A DNA stretch of 64,000 nt from contig NZ_PXZM01000035.1 of the NCBI RefSeq assembly GCF_003013395.1, forward strand, positions 1 through 64,000. Reading direction: 5' to 3'. Shown in pieces: positions 34,489-43,628 of the stretch; position 1 is the stretch's first letter, and every line of letters begins with the position of its first letter. Below the pieces are notes generated by a model. It worked only from the letters and a program-made list of their open reading frames with translations, was not told the origin of the DNA and did no database searches. A program made the translations under genes and the position numbers. This DNA comes from Brevibacillus fortis (lineage in GTDB: Bacteria; Bacillota; Bacilli; Brevibacillales; Brevibacillaceae).

Positions 34489-36546
34489 CTAGGTCAGTGC
34501 AGCGGCGGTTCCGTGATTTACTACTGCCTCCTGCACCTGCGCTACTTTGTTCCCTTGCTGCATTTGATACATCTGATAGTACCTGCCTTGCTTTTCCATC
34601 AAGTCTTCATGCTTTCCTCGCTCTACGATCCTTCCTCGATCCAGTACGAGAATTTGATCCGCATTTTTGATCGTAGACAGACGGTGAGCAATGATGAAGG
34701 TCGTTCTGCCTTTTTTCAACACCTCAAGTGCATTTTGAATAATGCCCTCTGTTTCCGTGTCGATACTGGCAGTCGCTTCATCCAGAATGAGGATGGCCGG
34801 GTCAAATGCGAGAGCACGCGCAAACGAAATCAACTGACGCTGCCCAAGAGAGAGGGTGCTGCCCTTTTCAATAACAGGTTCATCGAATCCTTGCGAAAGA
34901 CTGCGGAACAATTGATCTGCCCCTACATCACACAAGGCTTTTTCCACCTTTTCCGGCGAAATCGACGGATCATCCAGACTCACATTGGAACGAATCGTTC
35001 CTGTAAACAAAAACGGGTCCTGCAACACAATGGCCATGTGCTGGCGAAGCTGCTGTTTGGAAAACGCCTGCACATTGCGTCCATCAATCATAATCGCTCC
35101 ACTGTTTACATCATAGAAGCGGAGCAATAGATTGATAATCGAGCTTTTTCCCGAGCCCGTATGACCGACAAGTGCCACAGTCTCACCTGGCCATGCTTCG
35201 AATGAAATGTTTTTCAGCACGTATTGGTCGTCTTTGTAGGCAAAAGAAACATCGTCAAAGCGGACATTCCCCTGATAGCAAGGAACCTTTGCAGGATCAA
35301 CGTCAATGCCCTCTTCATCAAGCAGTTCAAACACACGCGATGCCGCGACGAGAGATTGCTCCAGGTTCGCCAATTGGTTGACGATCTGTGTCATCGGCTG
35401 AAACAAACGATTGAGGTAATCGACGAAAGCGTAGAGGACGCCCAGTGAAAGCAGTGTACCTATCCCGAGGGACGCACCACCGAAATACCAGATGAACAAC
35501 ACAAACGCAATATTGCGGATGAACTGAACCAGATTAAACGAAGCGGTCGCATTGAGCCGTAGCATTTTATTTTGGTAGGTGAACAGCTCTTCGTTCAGCT
35601 CGCCGAATTCCCGCATCGTTTCCTTTTCCCTGCGAAACGCCTGAATGATCGGCATCCCTTGAATCGACTCGTTAATCATCCCGTTGATGTCGCTAATGCG
35701 TGCCCGAATCACATGGTTAAAAGCAGAAGCGTACTTGCGATACAAGTAAATCCACACGACCATGATTGGCAAAATGACCAGACACACGAGCGCGAGTCGT
35801 ACATCAAGCAAGAACAGCGCTGCAAAAATACCGATTAAATAGATCCCGCTCGTAATGAAGTTGCCGAGCACATTCGTAAACAGCTCACGGATTGCTTCCG
35901 TATCGTTTGTGACACGAGCAACCACCTTCCCGGCAGGGAGATGATCGAAATAATGGATGGGCAATCGTTGAATATGCGCGAACACATCAATGCGCAGTCT
36001 CTCGATGACTTGATTCGCTGATTTTTGCCATAAGAACTTTTGCCCATAGTGAAAGAGCGCGGCAACTACCAATAACCCGAAATAGAGAACAGCCAGCGTG
36101 ATCAGGCCACTTGTCTCTGGTCGAAAAAATTCAAATATCTCCTGATTGCTTAAGAGCGTTGCCTGGTACTCAGCTCGATCGGAACCTTTGGCAATGACGA
36201 GCTTCCCATCCTTAATGGATCGCTGCCCATCATACGAAATCGCCTGATCCAAGAAATAATAGTCGCGTCCTACCTGCAGAACACGAACTTCCCCGCCCTT
36301 GCTCTCACCTGCTGCCAAGTGATCCTGTCTGGTGTAATACTTCCCTTTGTATAGCACGGAGCCCTCACGCTGTGCCGTCTCATACCAAGGGAATTCAATG
36401 CCCATGATGTGCGTATCGATCATTTTTTTCGCCAAAAACGGCCCCGTCAGTTCTGCCCCAACCGAGATGGACAGCATCAATACCGCCAAGAGGATCGTCT
36501 TTTTAAAAATGGCTGCATAGTGAACTAGCCTTTTCCCCGTCGTCAT
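34489..36546 (-). CDS. Heterodimeric ABC multidrug exporter subunit, BmrD-like
   Basis: The 685-residue half-transporter has six membrane helices and a C-terminal nucleotide-binding domain: Walker A VGHTGSGKSS, signature LSLGQRQL and canonical Walker B AILILDEATASID. A long insertion between helices 1 and 2 (about residues 45-150) would form an extracellular domain, as in BmrD. Size (BmrD is ~670 residues), gene order and pairing with a degenerate partner match B. subtilis BmrCD, which exports drugs. It begins 4 bp after its partner. Confidence 0.87.
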   Translation of the reverse strand: MTTGKRLVHYAAIFKKTILLAVLMLSISVGAELTGPFLAKKMIDTHIMGIEFPWYETAQREGSVLYKGKYYTRQDHLAAGESKGGEVRVLQVGRDYYFLDQAISYDGQRSIKDGKLVIAKGSDRAEYQATLLSNQEIFEFFRPETSGLITLAVLYFGLLVVAALFHYGQKFLWQKSANQVIERLRIDVFAHIQRLPIHYFDHLPAGKVVARVTNDTEAIRELFTNVLGNFITSGIYLIGIFAALFLLDVRLALVCLVILPIMVVWIYLYRKYASAFNHVIRARISDINGMINESIQGMPIIQAFRREKETMREFGELNEELFTYQNKMLRLNATASFNLVQFIRNIAFVLFIWYFGGASLGIGTLLSLGVLYAFVDYLNRLFQPMTQIVNQLANLEQSLVAASRVFELLDEEGIDVDPAKVPCYQGNVRFDDVSFAYKDDQYVLKNISFEAWPGETVALVGHTGSGKSSIINLLLRFYDVNSGAIMIDGRNVQAFSKQQLRQHMAIVLQDPFLFTGTIRSNVSLDDPSISPEKVEKALCDVGADQLFRSLSQGFDEPVIEKGSTLSLGQRQLISFARALAFDPAILILDEATASIDTETEGIIQNALEVLKKGRTTFIIAHRLSTIKNADQILVLDRGRIVERGKHEDLMEKQGRYYQMYQMQQGNKVAQVQEAVVNHGTAAALT

Positions 36547-36550
36547 TCAT

Positions 36551-38302
36551 TCACCCGCTTTCTGTCAGCGTCGCTTCAATCTGCTGTTTCTCGAATTGTT
36601 CTTTATACCATCCGCCCAGCTCCAATAGCTGTGCATGCGTACCTTCCTCGATGATTCGACCTTCGTCCAAGACGAGAATCCAGTCTGCATGCTGGACGGC
36701 AGTTAATCGATGTGTAGTGATCAGTGTTGTTTTGCCTGCACGCTCCCGGCGAATATTCGTAATCATCTCCGCTTCGGTTTTGCCATCCACTGCTGACATG
36801 GCATCATCGAGAATCAAGATTTCCGGATTGACCAAAAGAGCTCGGGCAATCGATACCCGTTGTTTTTGCCCGCCTGAAAGGGCTACGCCTTTTTCACCAA
36901 CGAGCGTTTGCAAGCCTTCGGGCAATAGTTGCACATCCCGAGCAAATGCTGCCTGCTTCAACACTTCCTGTAATTCTTCTTCTGTCGCCTCGGTGTTCCC
37001 GAACAGGATGTTTTCGTGGACTGTCTTCGAGAACAGAATCTGCTCCTGCGGTACATAGCCAATCCAGCTCTTGATGTTATCCAGACTGATCTGTTCTAGC
37101 GCCTCTCCCGAAACACTGATCGCTCCCCGCCCTACCGGATATTCGCGAAGCAGCTGTCGCACCAGCGTGGATTTCCCGCTTCCTGTACGCCCGACAATTC
37201 CTAGAGTCTGCCCCCGACCAAGAGTAAAGGAGACATTACTTAGTTGGTCAACCTGCGCAGATGGATAGCGGAATGTCACGGAATCAAATCGAATGACTTC
37301 TGGTACTGCCACATGTACCGGTCTGTCGTGATCCGTCACATCTGCTTCGTAAGCCAAGGTTTCATTGACACGATCCAATGAGGCGCTTCCTCTTTGCATC
37401 ACATTGATCAATTCACCAATCGCAAACATCGGCCAAATGAGCATCCCGAGATAAACGTTGAACGAGACCAGCTCTCCCAAGGTCAGCTCTCTTTGGAACA
37501 CGAGGTAACCACCGTAGATCAAGCCGATCAAATAGCTGATTCCAACCAATATTTTGACGGTCGGCTCAATCAAGGAATCTACTCTCGCCACATCGATATT
37601 TTTTTGATACACTTCATGAGTTTTTTGGCGAAAGCGCTCCTGATCCGCCATCTCCTGTACATAAGCTCGAATCACGCGAACTCCAGAGACGGATTCCAGC
37701 ACGCGGTCGTTCAGCTCGCCGAACGATGTTTGTGCGGTAGAAAAACGCTCGTGAATTTTTTTCCCATATTGCTTGATGATATAGGCCATGAACGGCAAAG
37801 GAAGAATCGCCGCTAAGGTCAGCTTCCAACTGATCAAAAAGCCCATCGTCAGCACAATCGCCCCTGTAAAGGATAGCGAATCCACCATCGTCAAAATTCC
37901 GAAGCCTGTCGTCATCGAGACAGCCTTGAGATCATTTGTCGCCCGCGCCATTAGATCACCGGTACGATTGCGCTGATAAAACGTTGGCGTCATTCGCAAT
38001 AAATGCGTCATGAGCTTCGAACGTAAAGTCCGCTCCGCCAGAAACGCTCCCCCAAACAGCTGGCGAATCCAGATAAAATTGACCCAATAAATCGCGACAG
38101 ACAATCCACCAAAAAACAGCAGAATGGACAGCAGCCGCTCGCCAGTCAGCGTCCCCAGGTGAATCTCATCAATAGCCACCCCGATGATTTTTGGAGGGAT
38201 AATCTCCAGTAAGCCGCCCAGAATCAATAGCAGAATAGCGACCGTATAACGTTTCCAATGCTCCTTGAAAAACCAATCAAGCTTTGCCAAAACCGAGAAC
38301 AT
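36551..38302 (-). CDS. Heterodimeric ABC multidrug exporter subunit, BmrC-like
   Basis: The 583-residue half-transporter has six helices and a nucleotide-binding domain with VGRTGSGKST, LSGGQKQRVSIARAL and ILILDDAMSAVD. The Walker B ends in Asp where the catalytic Glu is usual, marking the degenerate half of a heterodimer; BmrC of B. subtilis (585 residues) has the same change. GGGGAG lies 8 nt before the ATG at 38302. The frame stays open for 53 codons upstream, which I treat as a separate leader. Confidence 0.87.
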   Translation of the reverse strand: MFSVLAKLDWFFKEHWKRYTVAILLLILGGLLEIIPPKIIGVAIDEIHLGTLTGERLLSILLFFGGLSVAIYWVNFIWIRQLFGGAFLAERTLRSKLMTHLLRMTPTFYQRNRTGDLMARATNDLKAVSMTTGFGILTMVDSLSFTGAIVLTMGFLISWKLTLAAILPLPFMAYIIKQYGKKIHERFSTAQTSFGELNDRVLESVSGVRVIRAYVQEMADQERFRQKTHEVYQKNIDVARVDSLIEPTVKILVGISYLIGLIYGGYLVFQRELTLGELVSFNVYLGMLIWPMFAIGELINVMQRGSASLDRVNETLAYEADVTDHDRPVHVAVPEVIRFDSVTFRYPSAQVDQLSNVSFTLGRGQTLGIVGRTGSGKSTLVRQLLREYPVGRGAISVSGEALEQISLDNIKSWIGYVPQEQILFSKTVHENILFGNTEATEEELQEVLKQAAFARDVQLLPEGLQTLVGEKGVALSGGQKQRVSIARALLVNPEILILDDAMSAVDGKTEAEMITNIRRERAGKTTLITTHRLTAVQHADWILVLDEGRIIEEGTHAQLLELGGWYKEQFEKQQIEATLTESG

Positions 38303-38461
38303 CCGTGTTTCTCCCCTCTCTTTAGCTGGGTGGGTGACCTTTTTTGGGATTAGAAAACTTGACTTCGCCAAATCTTTTGGCGAAGCCTTAGTTGCACTTA
38401 TGTCGATAAAAATTCGAGAATTTTTATCGACCAAAAAAGACATATCGCCCGTGAGCAACAT
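38303..38461 (-). CDS. Possible leader ORF of the bmrCD-like operon, in frame with bmrC
   Basis: An ATG at 38461 with GAGG 6 nt upstream opens 53 codons (MLLTGDMSFLVDKNSRIF...) that run without a stop into the BmrC-like start. Two hairpins lie inside it (38402-38431 with 14-bp arms, 38363-38385 with 10-bp arms). B. subtilis bmrCD is preceded by bmrB, a ~54-codon leader whose translation controls read-through. Same size and place suggest an analogous leader, but here there is no stop codon, so an N-terminal extension of BmrC is the alternative. Confidence 0.45.
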
Positions 38462-38518
38462 GCCTTTTCCTCAACAAAAATAGAAAAGGCGCAAGTTACG
38501 AAAAATGTAACCTACGCC
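38363..38518 (-). promoter_or_regulatory. Hairpin series in the bmrCD-like leader, candidate attenuator
   Basis: Read on the minus strand: first GGCG..GTTAC / GTAAC..CGCC (38488-38518) followed by CTTTTCTATTTTTG, which is terminator-like; then a 14-bp-arm palindrome (38402-38431, loop TC); then CTTCGCCAAA-AGA-TTTGGCGAAG (38363-38385). They are spaced along the leader between two short ORFs and bmrC, as in ribosome-mediated attenuation. Alternative pairings were not computed. Confidence 0.5.
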
Positions 38519-38544
38519 ATGTTAACGAGATCAAAAAAACGATA

Positions 38545-38619
38545 CTACGCTCGTATCAATGGTGGGGTTACGTCATCTATGCCCTTGTATGTATGACCCA
38601 TGCGTACAATTCTTTTCAT
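38545..38619 (-). CDS. Candidate 24-residue leader peptide
   Basis: ATG at 38619 follows AAAGGTGG by 7 nt and encodes MKRIVRMGHTYKGIDDVTPP plus four residues, ending at TAG. It is followed 26 nt later by the terminator-like hairpin at 38488-38518. Good ribosome site, small size and position favour a regulatory leader peptide; no homologue is recognised. Confidence 0.35.
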   Translation of the reverse strand: MKRIVRMGHTYKGIDDVTPPLIRA

Positions 38620-38621
38620 GA

Positions 38622-38822
38622 CTAGCCCACCTTTCCATTAATATTTTGAATTTCCAATAAATACATTCTGAACTTTACCATTGTTGCGGATACATTGTCA
38701 ACTGATCTTTTCGCTACAGCGGAATCTCGCACGATTTCTCCCCTTACGGCTAGTTTACGAGCCTTTTTTGCACAAGTTCTAATCGCGTTGGACAAACGTA
38801 CAAGCCATCTATGAGCCGCCAA
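38622..38822 (-). CDS. Doubtful small ORF, 66 codons
   Basis: A basic N-terminal part (CAKKARKLAVRGEIV) and a stop that overlaps the ribosome site of the 24-residue ORF suggest coupling. The TTG start has no convincing ribosome site. The family is unknown. It may be non-coding leader sequence. Confidence 0.25.
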   Translation of the reverse strand: MAAHRWLVRLSNAIRTCAKKARKLAVRGEIVRDSAVAKRSVDNVSATMVKFRMYLLEIQNINGKVG

Positions 38823-38851
38823 AATATTGTAGAAAGCAGGAGGTGATTACT

Positions 38852-39277
38852 ATGGCATTTAGGTTTCGAGCTATCTTACGAGGCGCTGAAGAGGTTCCGC
38901 CAGTCAGAACAAATGCGACAGGTACTACTAGCTTTCAATTAAGTCAGAATGGACAACGACTCGATTTTCGCTTGGTCGTGAACAACTTGCGGAATTTCAC
39001 GCAAGGTCATATTCATGTTGGGGCCAGAGGCGTAAATGGACCTGTTGTTGTATTCCTGTTTGGTCCTGTAACGCGTGGTATCAGTGTGAATCGGGGTGTT
39101 GTGACCGGTTCCATTACGCGAGCTGATTTGGTCGGTCCGTTGCAAGGCAGACCCCTGTCAGACTTGATTCGGCTCATGAACAACGGGCGAACGTATGTAA
39201 ACGCGCACACAACGCAAAATCCGGGTGGAGAGATTCGCGGTCAGATCAGACGTGCCCTCCGTCGCAATAAGAGGTAG
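38852..39277 (+). CDS. CHRD domain protein
   Basis: The 141-residue protein is essentially one CHRD domain (ILRGAEEVPPVRTNATGTTS, GHIHVGARGVNGPVVVFLFG, then YVNAHTTQNPGGEIRGQI), a fold first seen in chordin and common in bacterial proteins of unknown role. No signal peptide is visible. The ATG at 38852 is 6 nt after AGGAGGTGA. It ends in an Arg/Lys-rich tail. It stands alone and is transcribed away from the bmr-like operon. Confidence 0.88.
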   Translation: MAFRFRAILRGAEEVPPVRTNATGTTSFQLSQNGQRLDFRLVVNNLRNFTQGHIHVGARGVNGPVVVFLFGPVTRGISVNRGVVTGSITRADLVGPLQGRPLSDLIRLMNNGRTYVNAHTTQNPGGEIRGQIRRALRRNKR

Positions 39278-39285
39278 ATGAACGA

Positions 39286-39329
39286 ACACTCCTTGTCTTT
39301 GGTGCTACCACAGGCAAGGGGTGTTTTCT
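39286..39329 (+). terminator. Terminator of the CHRD gene
   Basis: ACACTCCTTG ... CAAGGGGTGT stem followed by TTTCTT. Confidence 0.72.
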
Positions 39330-39400
39330 TACGTATTTTTGCTAGCGAACTTTTTTTGGTATGATTATCCTCATGAAGCTCATTCAGGAGGCTATTTATT

Positions 39401-40759
39401 TTGTTATCATCCAATCAAAAGCGTCGATTGACATCTGTTCAAATCATCGTGTTCGCCTACGTTGGGCTCATCCTGATCTCAGCGTTTCTTCTGTCATTGC
39501 CGTTTTTTCATTTGCCGGGAGTCTCTCTTTCTTTTGTTGACTCTTTATTTACCGCGGCCAGTGCCATCAGCGTTACCGGGCTTACTGTCATTGCGATTCA
39601 TGAGGTTTTCAACCAGTGGGGGGTATTGTTTCTTACCTTGCTTTTCCAGGTTGGCGGGGTCGGAATCATGACACTCGGAACGTTCATCTGGATCCTCATG
39701 GGTCAAAAAATCGGTCTGGAGCAGCGCATCTGGATCGCGACGGACCATAACCGCTCCACGTTGTCCGGTCTGGTCGACCTGATGCGCAATATCCTCGTGA
39801 TTGCGCTCTTGATTGAACTGGTGGGAACGATTTTGTTAGGCAGTCATTTTATGTTCGCAGGCTACTACGACGACTGGTACAGCGCGTTCTACCACGGGTA
39901 CTTTGCTGCTGTCAGTGCTTTTACGAATGCCGGATTTGACTTGTACGGAAATTCCATGATCGACTTTACCCACGATTACATATTTCAGACCATCGTGATG
40001 ATCTTGATTATTTGCGGGGCGATCGGGTTTCCTGTACTCGTGGAGCTGAGGACGTACTTTTCCTATCGCCGTGCAAAAGTGCGTTTCACCTTTTCTCTCT
40101 TCACCAAGATTACGACACTGACGTTCTTTTCCTTGATCGCCATTGGCGCCCTGCTCATTTTCGTTTTTGAACGAAATCAGTTTTTGGCCGATAAGACGTG
40201 GCATGAAATGCTGTTCTATTCGTTGTTCCACTCCGTCTCTTCGCGAAGCGGCGGCCTGGCTACGATGGATATCAGCCTCTTGTCGACCGCGACACTCATC
40301 ATGCTCTCCGGGATGATGTTCATTGGCGCCTCCCCGAGCAGTGTGGGCGGGGGGATACGGACCACGACGTTCTTCGTCCTGATTGCCTCTGTTTTTGCCA
40401 ACATGCGTGGCTACAAGGAAGTAAAGGTGTTCGGAAGAGAGCTGGTTGATGAGGACATTCAGCGCTCCTTCATCGTCTTTTTCATCGCGATTATCCTGGT
40501 GTTCACAGCGGTCATGCTGCTCGTCTGGCTGGAGGATTTACCTTTCCAGCACGTCTTGTTCGAGGTCTGCTCTGCTTTCGGGACGACCGGATTGTCTACC
40601 GGGATTACGGCACAGATGGGCATAGGCGGCAAGCTCATCCTGATTATTACGATGATGATCGGACGTATCGGGATTATCAATTTGCTCCTCTTCTTGAAGC
40701 GCAAAGATCGAATCGTACGCTACCATTATCCGAAAGAACGCATCATCATTGGTCAATAG
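39401..40759 (+). CDS. Ktr/Trk-type potassium channel subunit (KtrB/KtrD-like)
   Basis: The 452-residue membrane protein has the four M1-P-M2 repeats of the TrkH/KtrB family. The pore-loop glycines are visible in SVTGLTVI, TNAGFDLYG, SSRSGGLATMD and SAFGTTGLSTGI. It takes up K+ with a cytoplasmic RCK partner (KtrA/KtrC), which is not in this window, so it is likely an orphan subunit like KtrD. The TTG start at 39401 follows AGGAGG by 9 nt. Confidence 0.88.
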   Translation: MLSSNQKRRLTSVQIIVFAYVGLILISAFLLSLPFFHLPGVSLSFVDSLFTAASAISVTGLTVIAIHEVFNQWGVLFLTLLFQVGGVGIMTLGTFIWILMGQKIGLEQRIWIATDHNRSTLSGLVDLMRNILVIALLIELVGTILLGSHFMFAGYYDDWYSAFYHGYFAAVSAFTNAGFDLYGNSMIDFTHDYIFQTIVMILIICGAIGFPVLVELRTYFSYRRAKVRFTFSLFTKITTLTFFSLIAIGALLIFVFERNQFLADKTWHEMLFYSLFHSVSSRSGGLATMDISLLSTATLIMLSGMMFIGASPSSVGGGIRTTTFFVLIASVFANMRGYKEVKVFGRELVDEDIQRSFIVFFIAIILVFTAVMLLVWLEDLPFQHVLFEVCSAFGTTGLSTGITAQMGIGGKLILIITMMIGRIGIINLLLFLKRKDRIVRYHYPKERIIIGQ

Positions 40760-40767
40760 AAGACAGG

Positions 40768-40806
40768 AAATCCCCCAAAGCTATGTAGCCGTTGGGGGAT
40801 TTTTTT
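40768..40806. terminator. Terminator between the Ktr and YfcC genes
   Basis: AATCCCCCAA / TTGGGGGATT with TTTTTT on the plus strand, between convergent genes. Confidence 0.88.
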
Positions 40807-40832
40807 CGAGAATCTTATCATCGAATGTCGGA

Positions 40833-42245
40833 TTAATACGGGCCCCAGTTAATCAAGACCCCGATCACGATAAACACGATGGAGAGAGCTGTCCATACTG
40901 CTGTGAGCGGAAGCATGAACTTCAGCCACTTGCCGTAGGAAATGCCACTCATCGCCAGAATACTCATCAGAACACCTGAGGTCGGGTTGATGCAGTTGAC
41001 CACACCTTCTCCGAGCATCAGAGCCTCTACTGCCACTTGGCGCGTAATGCCCATCAGGTCAGCCAATGGTGCCAACAGCGGCATCAGCATAACGGCTTCT
41101 CCAGAACCGGACGAAATCAAGAAGTGCAGCCCGGCGCTTCCGAGGAACATCCCAATTGCACCTGCCATCGGTGACAGCGGCTCCAGAATGGTAGCAAGAC
41201 CGTACACGATGGTATCAAGGAACTTCCCATCTTCCAAAATGACCGTGACCGCACGTGCCATACCGACAATCAAAGCCCCATAAATCAGTCCCTGACAGCC
41301 TTTTAAGAACGTTTTGGCGATATCGTTGCCGCTCATTTTGTTGAGCAAGCCTACTCCGATCGCAATGAAAATAAAGATACCTGACATCTCGTTTACGTCC
41401 CATTTGAACAAAATCGTGCAGATGATAAAACCAATCAGAACGATCCCCGTAAACGCCAAAATCAATTTGTGACGGGTAGTAAAATCAACATTTTTCGTGT
41501 CTACTTCCATCGTGTTTGAACCACTATCCGAAGGAAACAGCTCGTCCCCCAAGATACTCTTGTTTTGACGAACCTTGCGCGCGTAACGCCCGATATACAA
41601 AATGGTTACAATCACAAACGTAACATAAATGATGGTACGATAGCCGATACCTGAAAACAGCGGCAGCTCCGCAATTTCTTGGGACAAGCCCAGCGTTCCT
41701 GGAAAAGCAATTGTTGTATTGAATCCAGCATACACACCCAAATAAATCAGAGCCACACCGAAGATCGCATCCATTTTCATCGCTCTCGCAATCATGATGC
41801 CAAGCGGAACGAAGGCAATGACGGAGTTGACGATGACACCCAACGTACCTAGTACGGAAAAGACAGAAGTGATCAGAATAACCAGCAGCCACTCTCTATT
41901 TCCTAATTTTCGGACCATGGTAAGAATCGCTGCGTTGAGTGCTCCTGTTTTATCCAGAACAGCCAAAGCACCGCCTGTAAACAAAACAAGGAAGATGATC
42001 GGCGCGCCTTTGACCATCCCTGTCTGGATCGCGGTAAAAAACTCGATAAAGCCCGTAGGATTCGGCTCCACCGCATGATAGCTACCCGGGACAACCGTCG
42101 TCACATTACCGTTTTTTACACGGTCAAATTCGCCTGTCGGGACCACATAGGTAGCTAGTGCACATAGAAGTAAGATGCAAAACAAAAGGACGTAGGCGTC
42201 TAGCCGAAATAAGCTTTTCTTTTTTAGTTGCTTGCTCTCTGTCAT
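40833..42245 (-). CDS. YfcC/DcuC-family membrane transporter
   Basis: This is a 470-residue, ~12-helix protein of the YfcC family (C4-dicarboxylate carrier DcuC superfamily), with FTGGALAVLDKTGALNAAIL, GVYAGFNTTIAFPGTLGLSQ and SSGSGEAVMLMPLLAPLADL. It follows an M20 peptidase by 30 bp under a sigma-54 promoter, so it probably imports the peptide or acyl-amino acid which that enzyme cleaves. Substrate not known. Confidence 0.85.
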   Translation of the reverse strand: MTESKQLKKKSLFRLDAYVLLFCILLLCALATYVVPTGEFDRVKNGNVTTVVPGSYHAVEPNPTGFIEFFTAIQTGMVKGAPIIFLVLFTGGALAVLDKTGALNAAILTMVRKLGNREWLLVILITSVFSVLGTLGVIVNSVIAFVPLGIMIARAMKMDAIFGVALIYLGVYAGFNTTIAFPGTLGLSQEIAELPLFSGIGYRTIIYVTFVIVTILYIGRYARKVRQNKSILGDELFPSDSGSNTMEVDTKNVDFTTRHKLILAFTGIVLIGFIICTILFKWDVNEMSGIFIFIAIGVGLLNKMSGNDIAKTFLKGCQGLIYGALIVGMARAVTVILEDGKFLDTIVYGLATILEPLSPMAGAIGMFLGSAGLHFLISSGSGEAVMLMPLLAPLADLMGITRQVAVEALMLGEGVVNCINPTSGVLMSILAMSGISYGKWLKFMLPLTAVWTALSIVFIVIGVLINWGPY

Positions 42246-42275
42246 AAAGTAACCCCCTGCGTGTCTAGCGCTTCT

Positions 42276-43409
42276 CTAAGAATGTTGGGCTGCTTCATAA
42301 ATCGCAGCTGTCATGATTTTCGCCCCATAAATCAAGGCATCCGTCTGAAAAGTCATCTGTGGATGATGCAAGACCGGCGTAAGCCCACATCCCAGACCAA
42401 TCATTGTGGTGGCTAGCTCAGGGCGATGAATCGCGTAAAAATGAAAGTCCTCTCCGCCTGGCGTCACACATATATCGGCAATTTTGTCCTCACCCAATAC
42501 TTTCCCAATTGCCTTTTTCGCTACTTGGATCATGTTCGCATTGGCAACCGCAGCCGGTGTGACTCCCGACCATTCCCACTCTACATCCATGCCCATCAAA
42601 GCCCCTGTCTGACTCATGGCATGCTCGGTTTTTCTCTGCAATTCTGCCATGCCTTCATTGGACTGTGCACGTACATCGAGGCTAAAGGTCGCTCGATCAG
42701 GGATGACGTTCACCGTTTCTCCCCCTGCTTGCAATTGGGTCATCTTCACGGAAAAAGAGCATCCGTCTTGCAGACGAATATTTTGCAGCGCAATAACCAA
42801 AAACGAAGCGGCTTCGATGACATTTTTACCGAGCGACGGACGTGCTCCGTGTGCTTGCAGACCTGTAATCGTCCCTCTGATGGAACTAGACGATCCATGC
42901 AAAATCGCCGGAGCAGCGCTACCATACGGCACTTCCATTTCTGGGCGCAGATGAACGCCGATCAGCTTTGTCACGCCTTCCAGGGCGCCATCCTTCAGCA
43001 TCTGCAAGGCTCCGCCCATCTTCTCCTCAGCAGGCTGGAAAAGAAAGCGCATCGTTTTTTGCGGCACAACTCCGCTTGCTTGAATAGCAAGGGCGCTGTA
43101 GAGAGCCAGTGTCGAGTGAGCATCGTGCCCGCATGAATGATTCGGTCTCACCACGCCGTCCACTTCCTGCACGAGCGCATCCATATCCGCGCGCAAAGCT
43201 ACGATTTCAGCGCTTTCTCCAGGAATCTCTGCATAAAAGCCGTGGTGCCCCTCGAAGCGTGTGACGGCAATACCGGCCGCCTCCAAGCGTTCCCGCAAAT
43301 ATCTCGCCGTTTTCTCCTCGTGCCAGCTCGGCTCCGCCAATTGATGCAAATCTTTGTATGTTCGCACTATTTCGTCGTGATGCTCGTCCATGTATAAGAA
43401 CGGATTCAT
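42276..43409 (-). CDS. M20 family amidohydrolase/peptidase
   Basis: The 377-residue enzyme has the M20D layout: LRADMDALVQE, NHSCGHDAHST with metal ligands, FQPAEEKMGG with the catalytic Glu, and a dimerisation domain (GLQAHGARPSLGKNVIEAA). Such enzymes hydrolyse N-acyl amino acids or dipeptides. Three in-frame ATGs follow GGGAGG (43421, 43418, 43409); the last gives the most workable spacing. First gene of the sigma-54-driven pair with the YfcC transporter. Confidence 0.87.
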   Translation of the reverse strand: MNPFLYMDEHHDEIVRTYKDLHQLAEPSWHEEKTARYLRERLEAAGIAVTRFEGHHGFYAEIPGESAEIVALRADMDALVQEVDGVVRPNHSCGHDAHSTLALYSALAIQASGVVPQKTMRFLFQPAEEKMGGALQMLKDGALEGVTKLIGVHLRPEMEVPYGSAAPAILHGSSSSIRGTITGLQAHGARPSLGKNVIEAASFLVIALQNIRLQDGCSFSVKMTQLQAGGETVNVIPDRATFSLDVRAQSNEGMAELQRKTEHAMSQTGALMGMDVEWEWSGVTPAAVANANMIQVAKKAIGKVLGEDKIADICVTPGGEDFHFYAIHRPELATTMIGLGCGLTPVLHHPQMTFQTDALIYGAKIMTAAIYEAAQHS

Positions 43410-43471
43410 CCGATTCATCATCCTCCCTGATGTCTATCTCTAGTATCTCGTTTTGCTCTACCGGATGTATA

Positions 43472-43486
43472 GCAAGAATTGTGCCA
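43472..43486 (-). promoter_or_regulatory. Sigma-54 (-24/-12) promoter of the M20-YfcC operon
   Basis: On the minus strand TGGCAC-AATTC-TTGC matches the sigma-54 consensus TGGCAC-N5-TTGC exactly, 63 bp before the peptidase start and next to a divergent sigma-54 activator gene. Confidence 0.9.
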
Positions 43487-43515
43487 AAACTGTATTATTA
43501 TAAAAGTTAAGCATT

Positions 43516-43546
43516 TCTGAACAATTTCAGATTTTTAGGTTATAAT
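43516..43546 (+). promoter_or_regulatory. Inverted repeat and sigma-A promoter of the activator gene
   Basis: TCTGAA-CAAT-TTCAGA (43516-43531) is a perfect inverted repeat overlapping the weak -35 TGAACA (43518-43523) of a promoter with -10 TATAAT (43541-43546). The repeat is ~30 bp upstream of the divergent -24 element. It is a plausible activator site that would also control the activator's own gene. Confidence 0.5.
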
Positions 43547-43628
43547 ATAGGTTGTTTTTTCGAACGTAATTCCTCCCATATTTTCACCTAATACAAAAGC
43601 TAACTGACAGAGATAAAGGAGTCGCATC

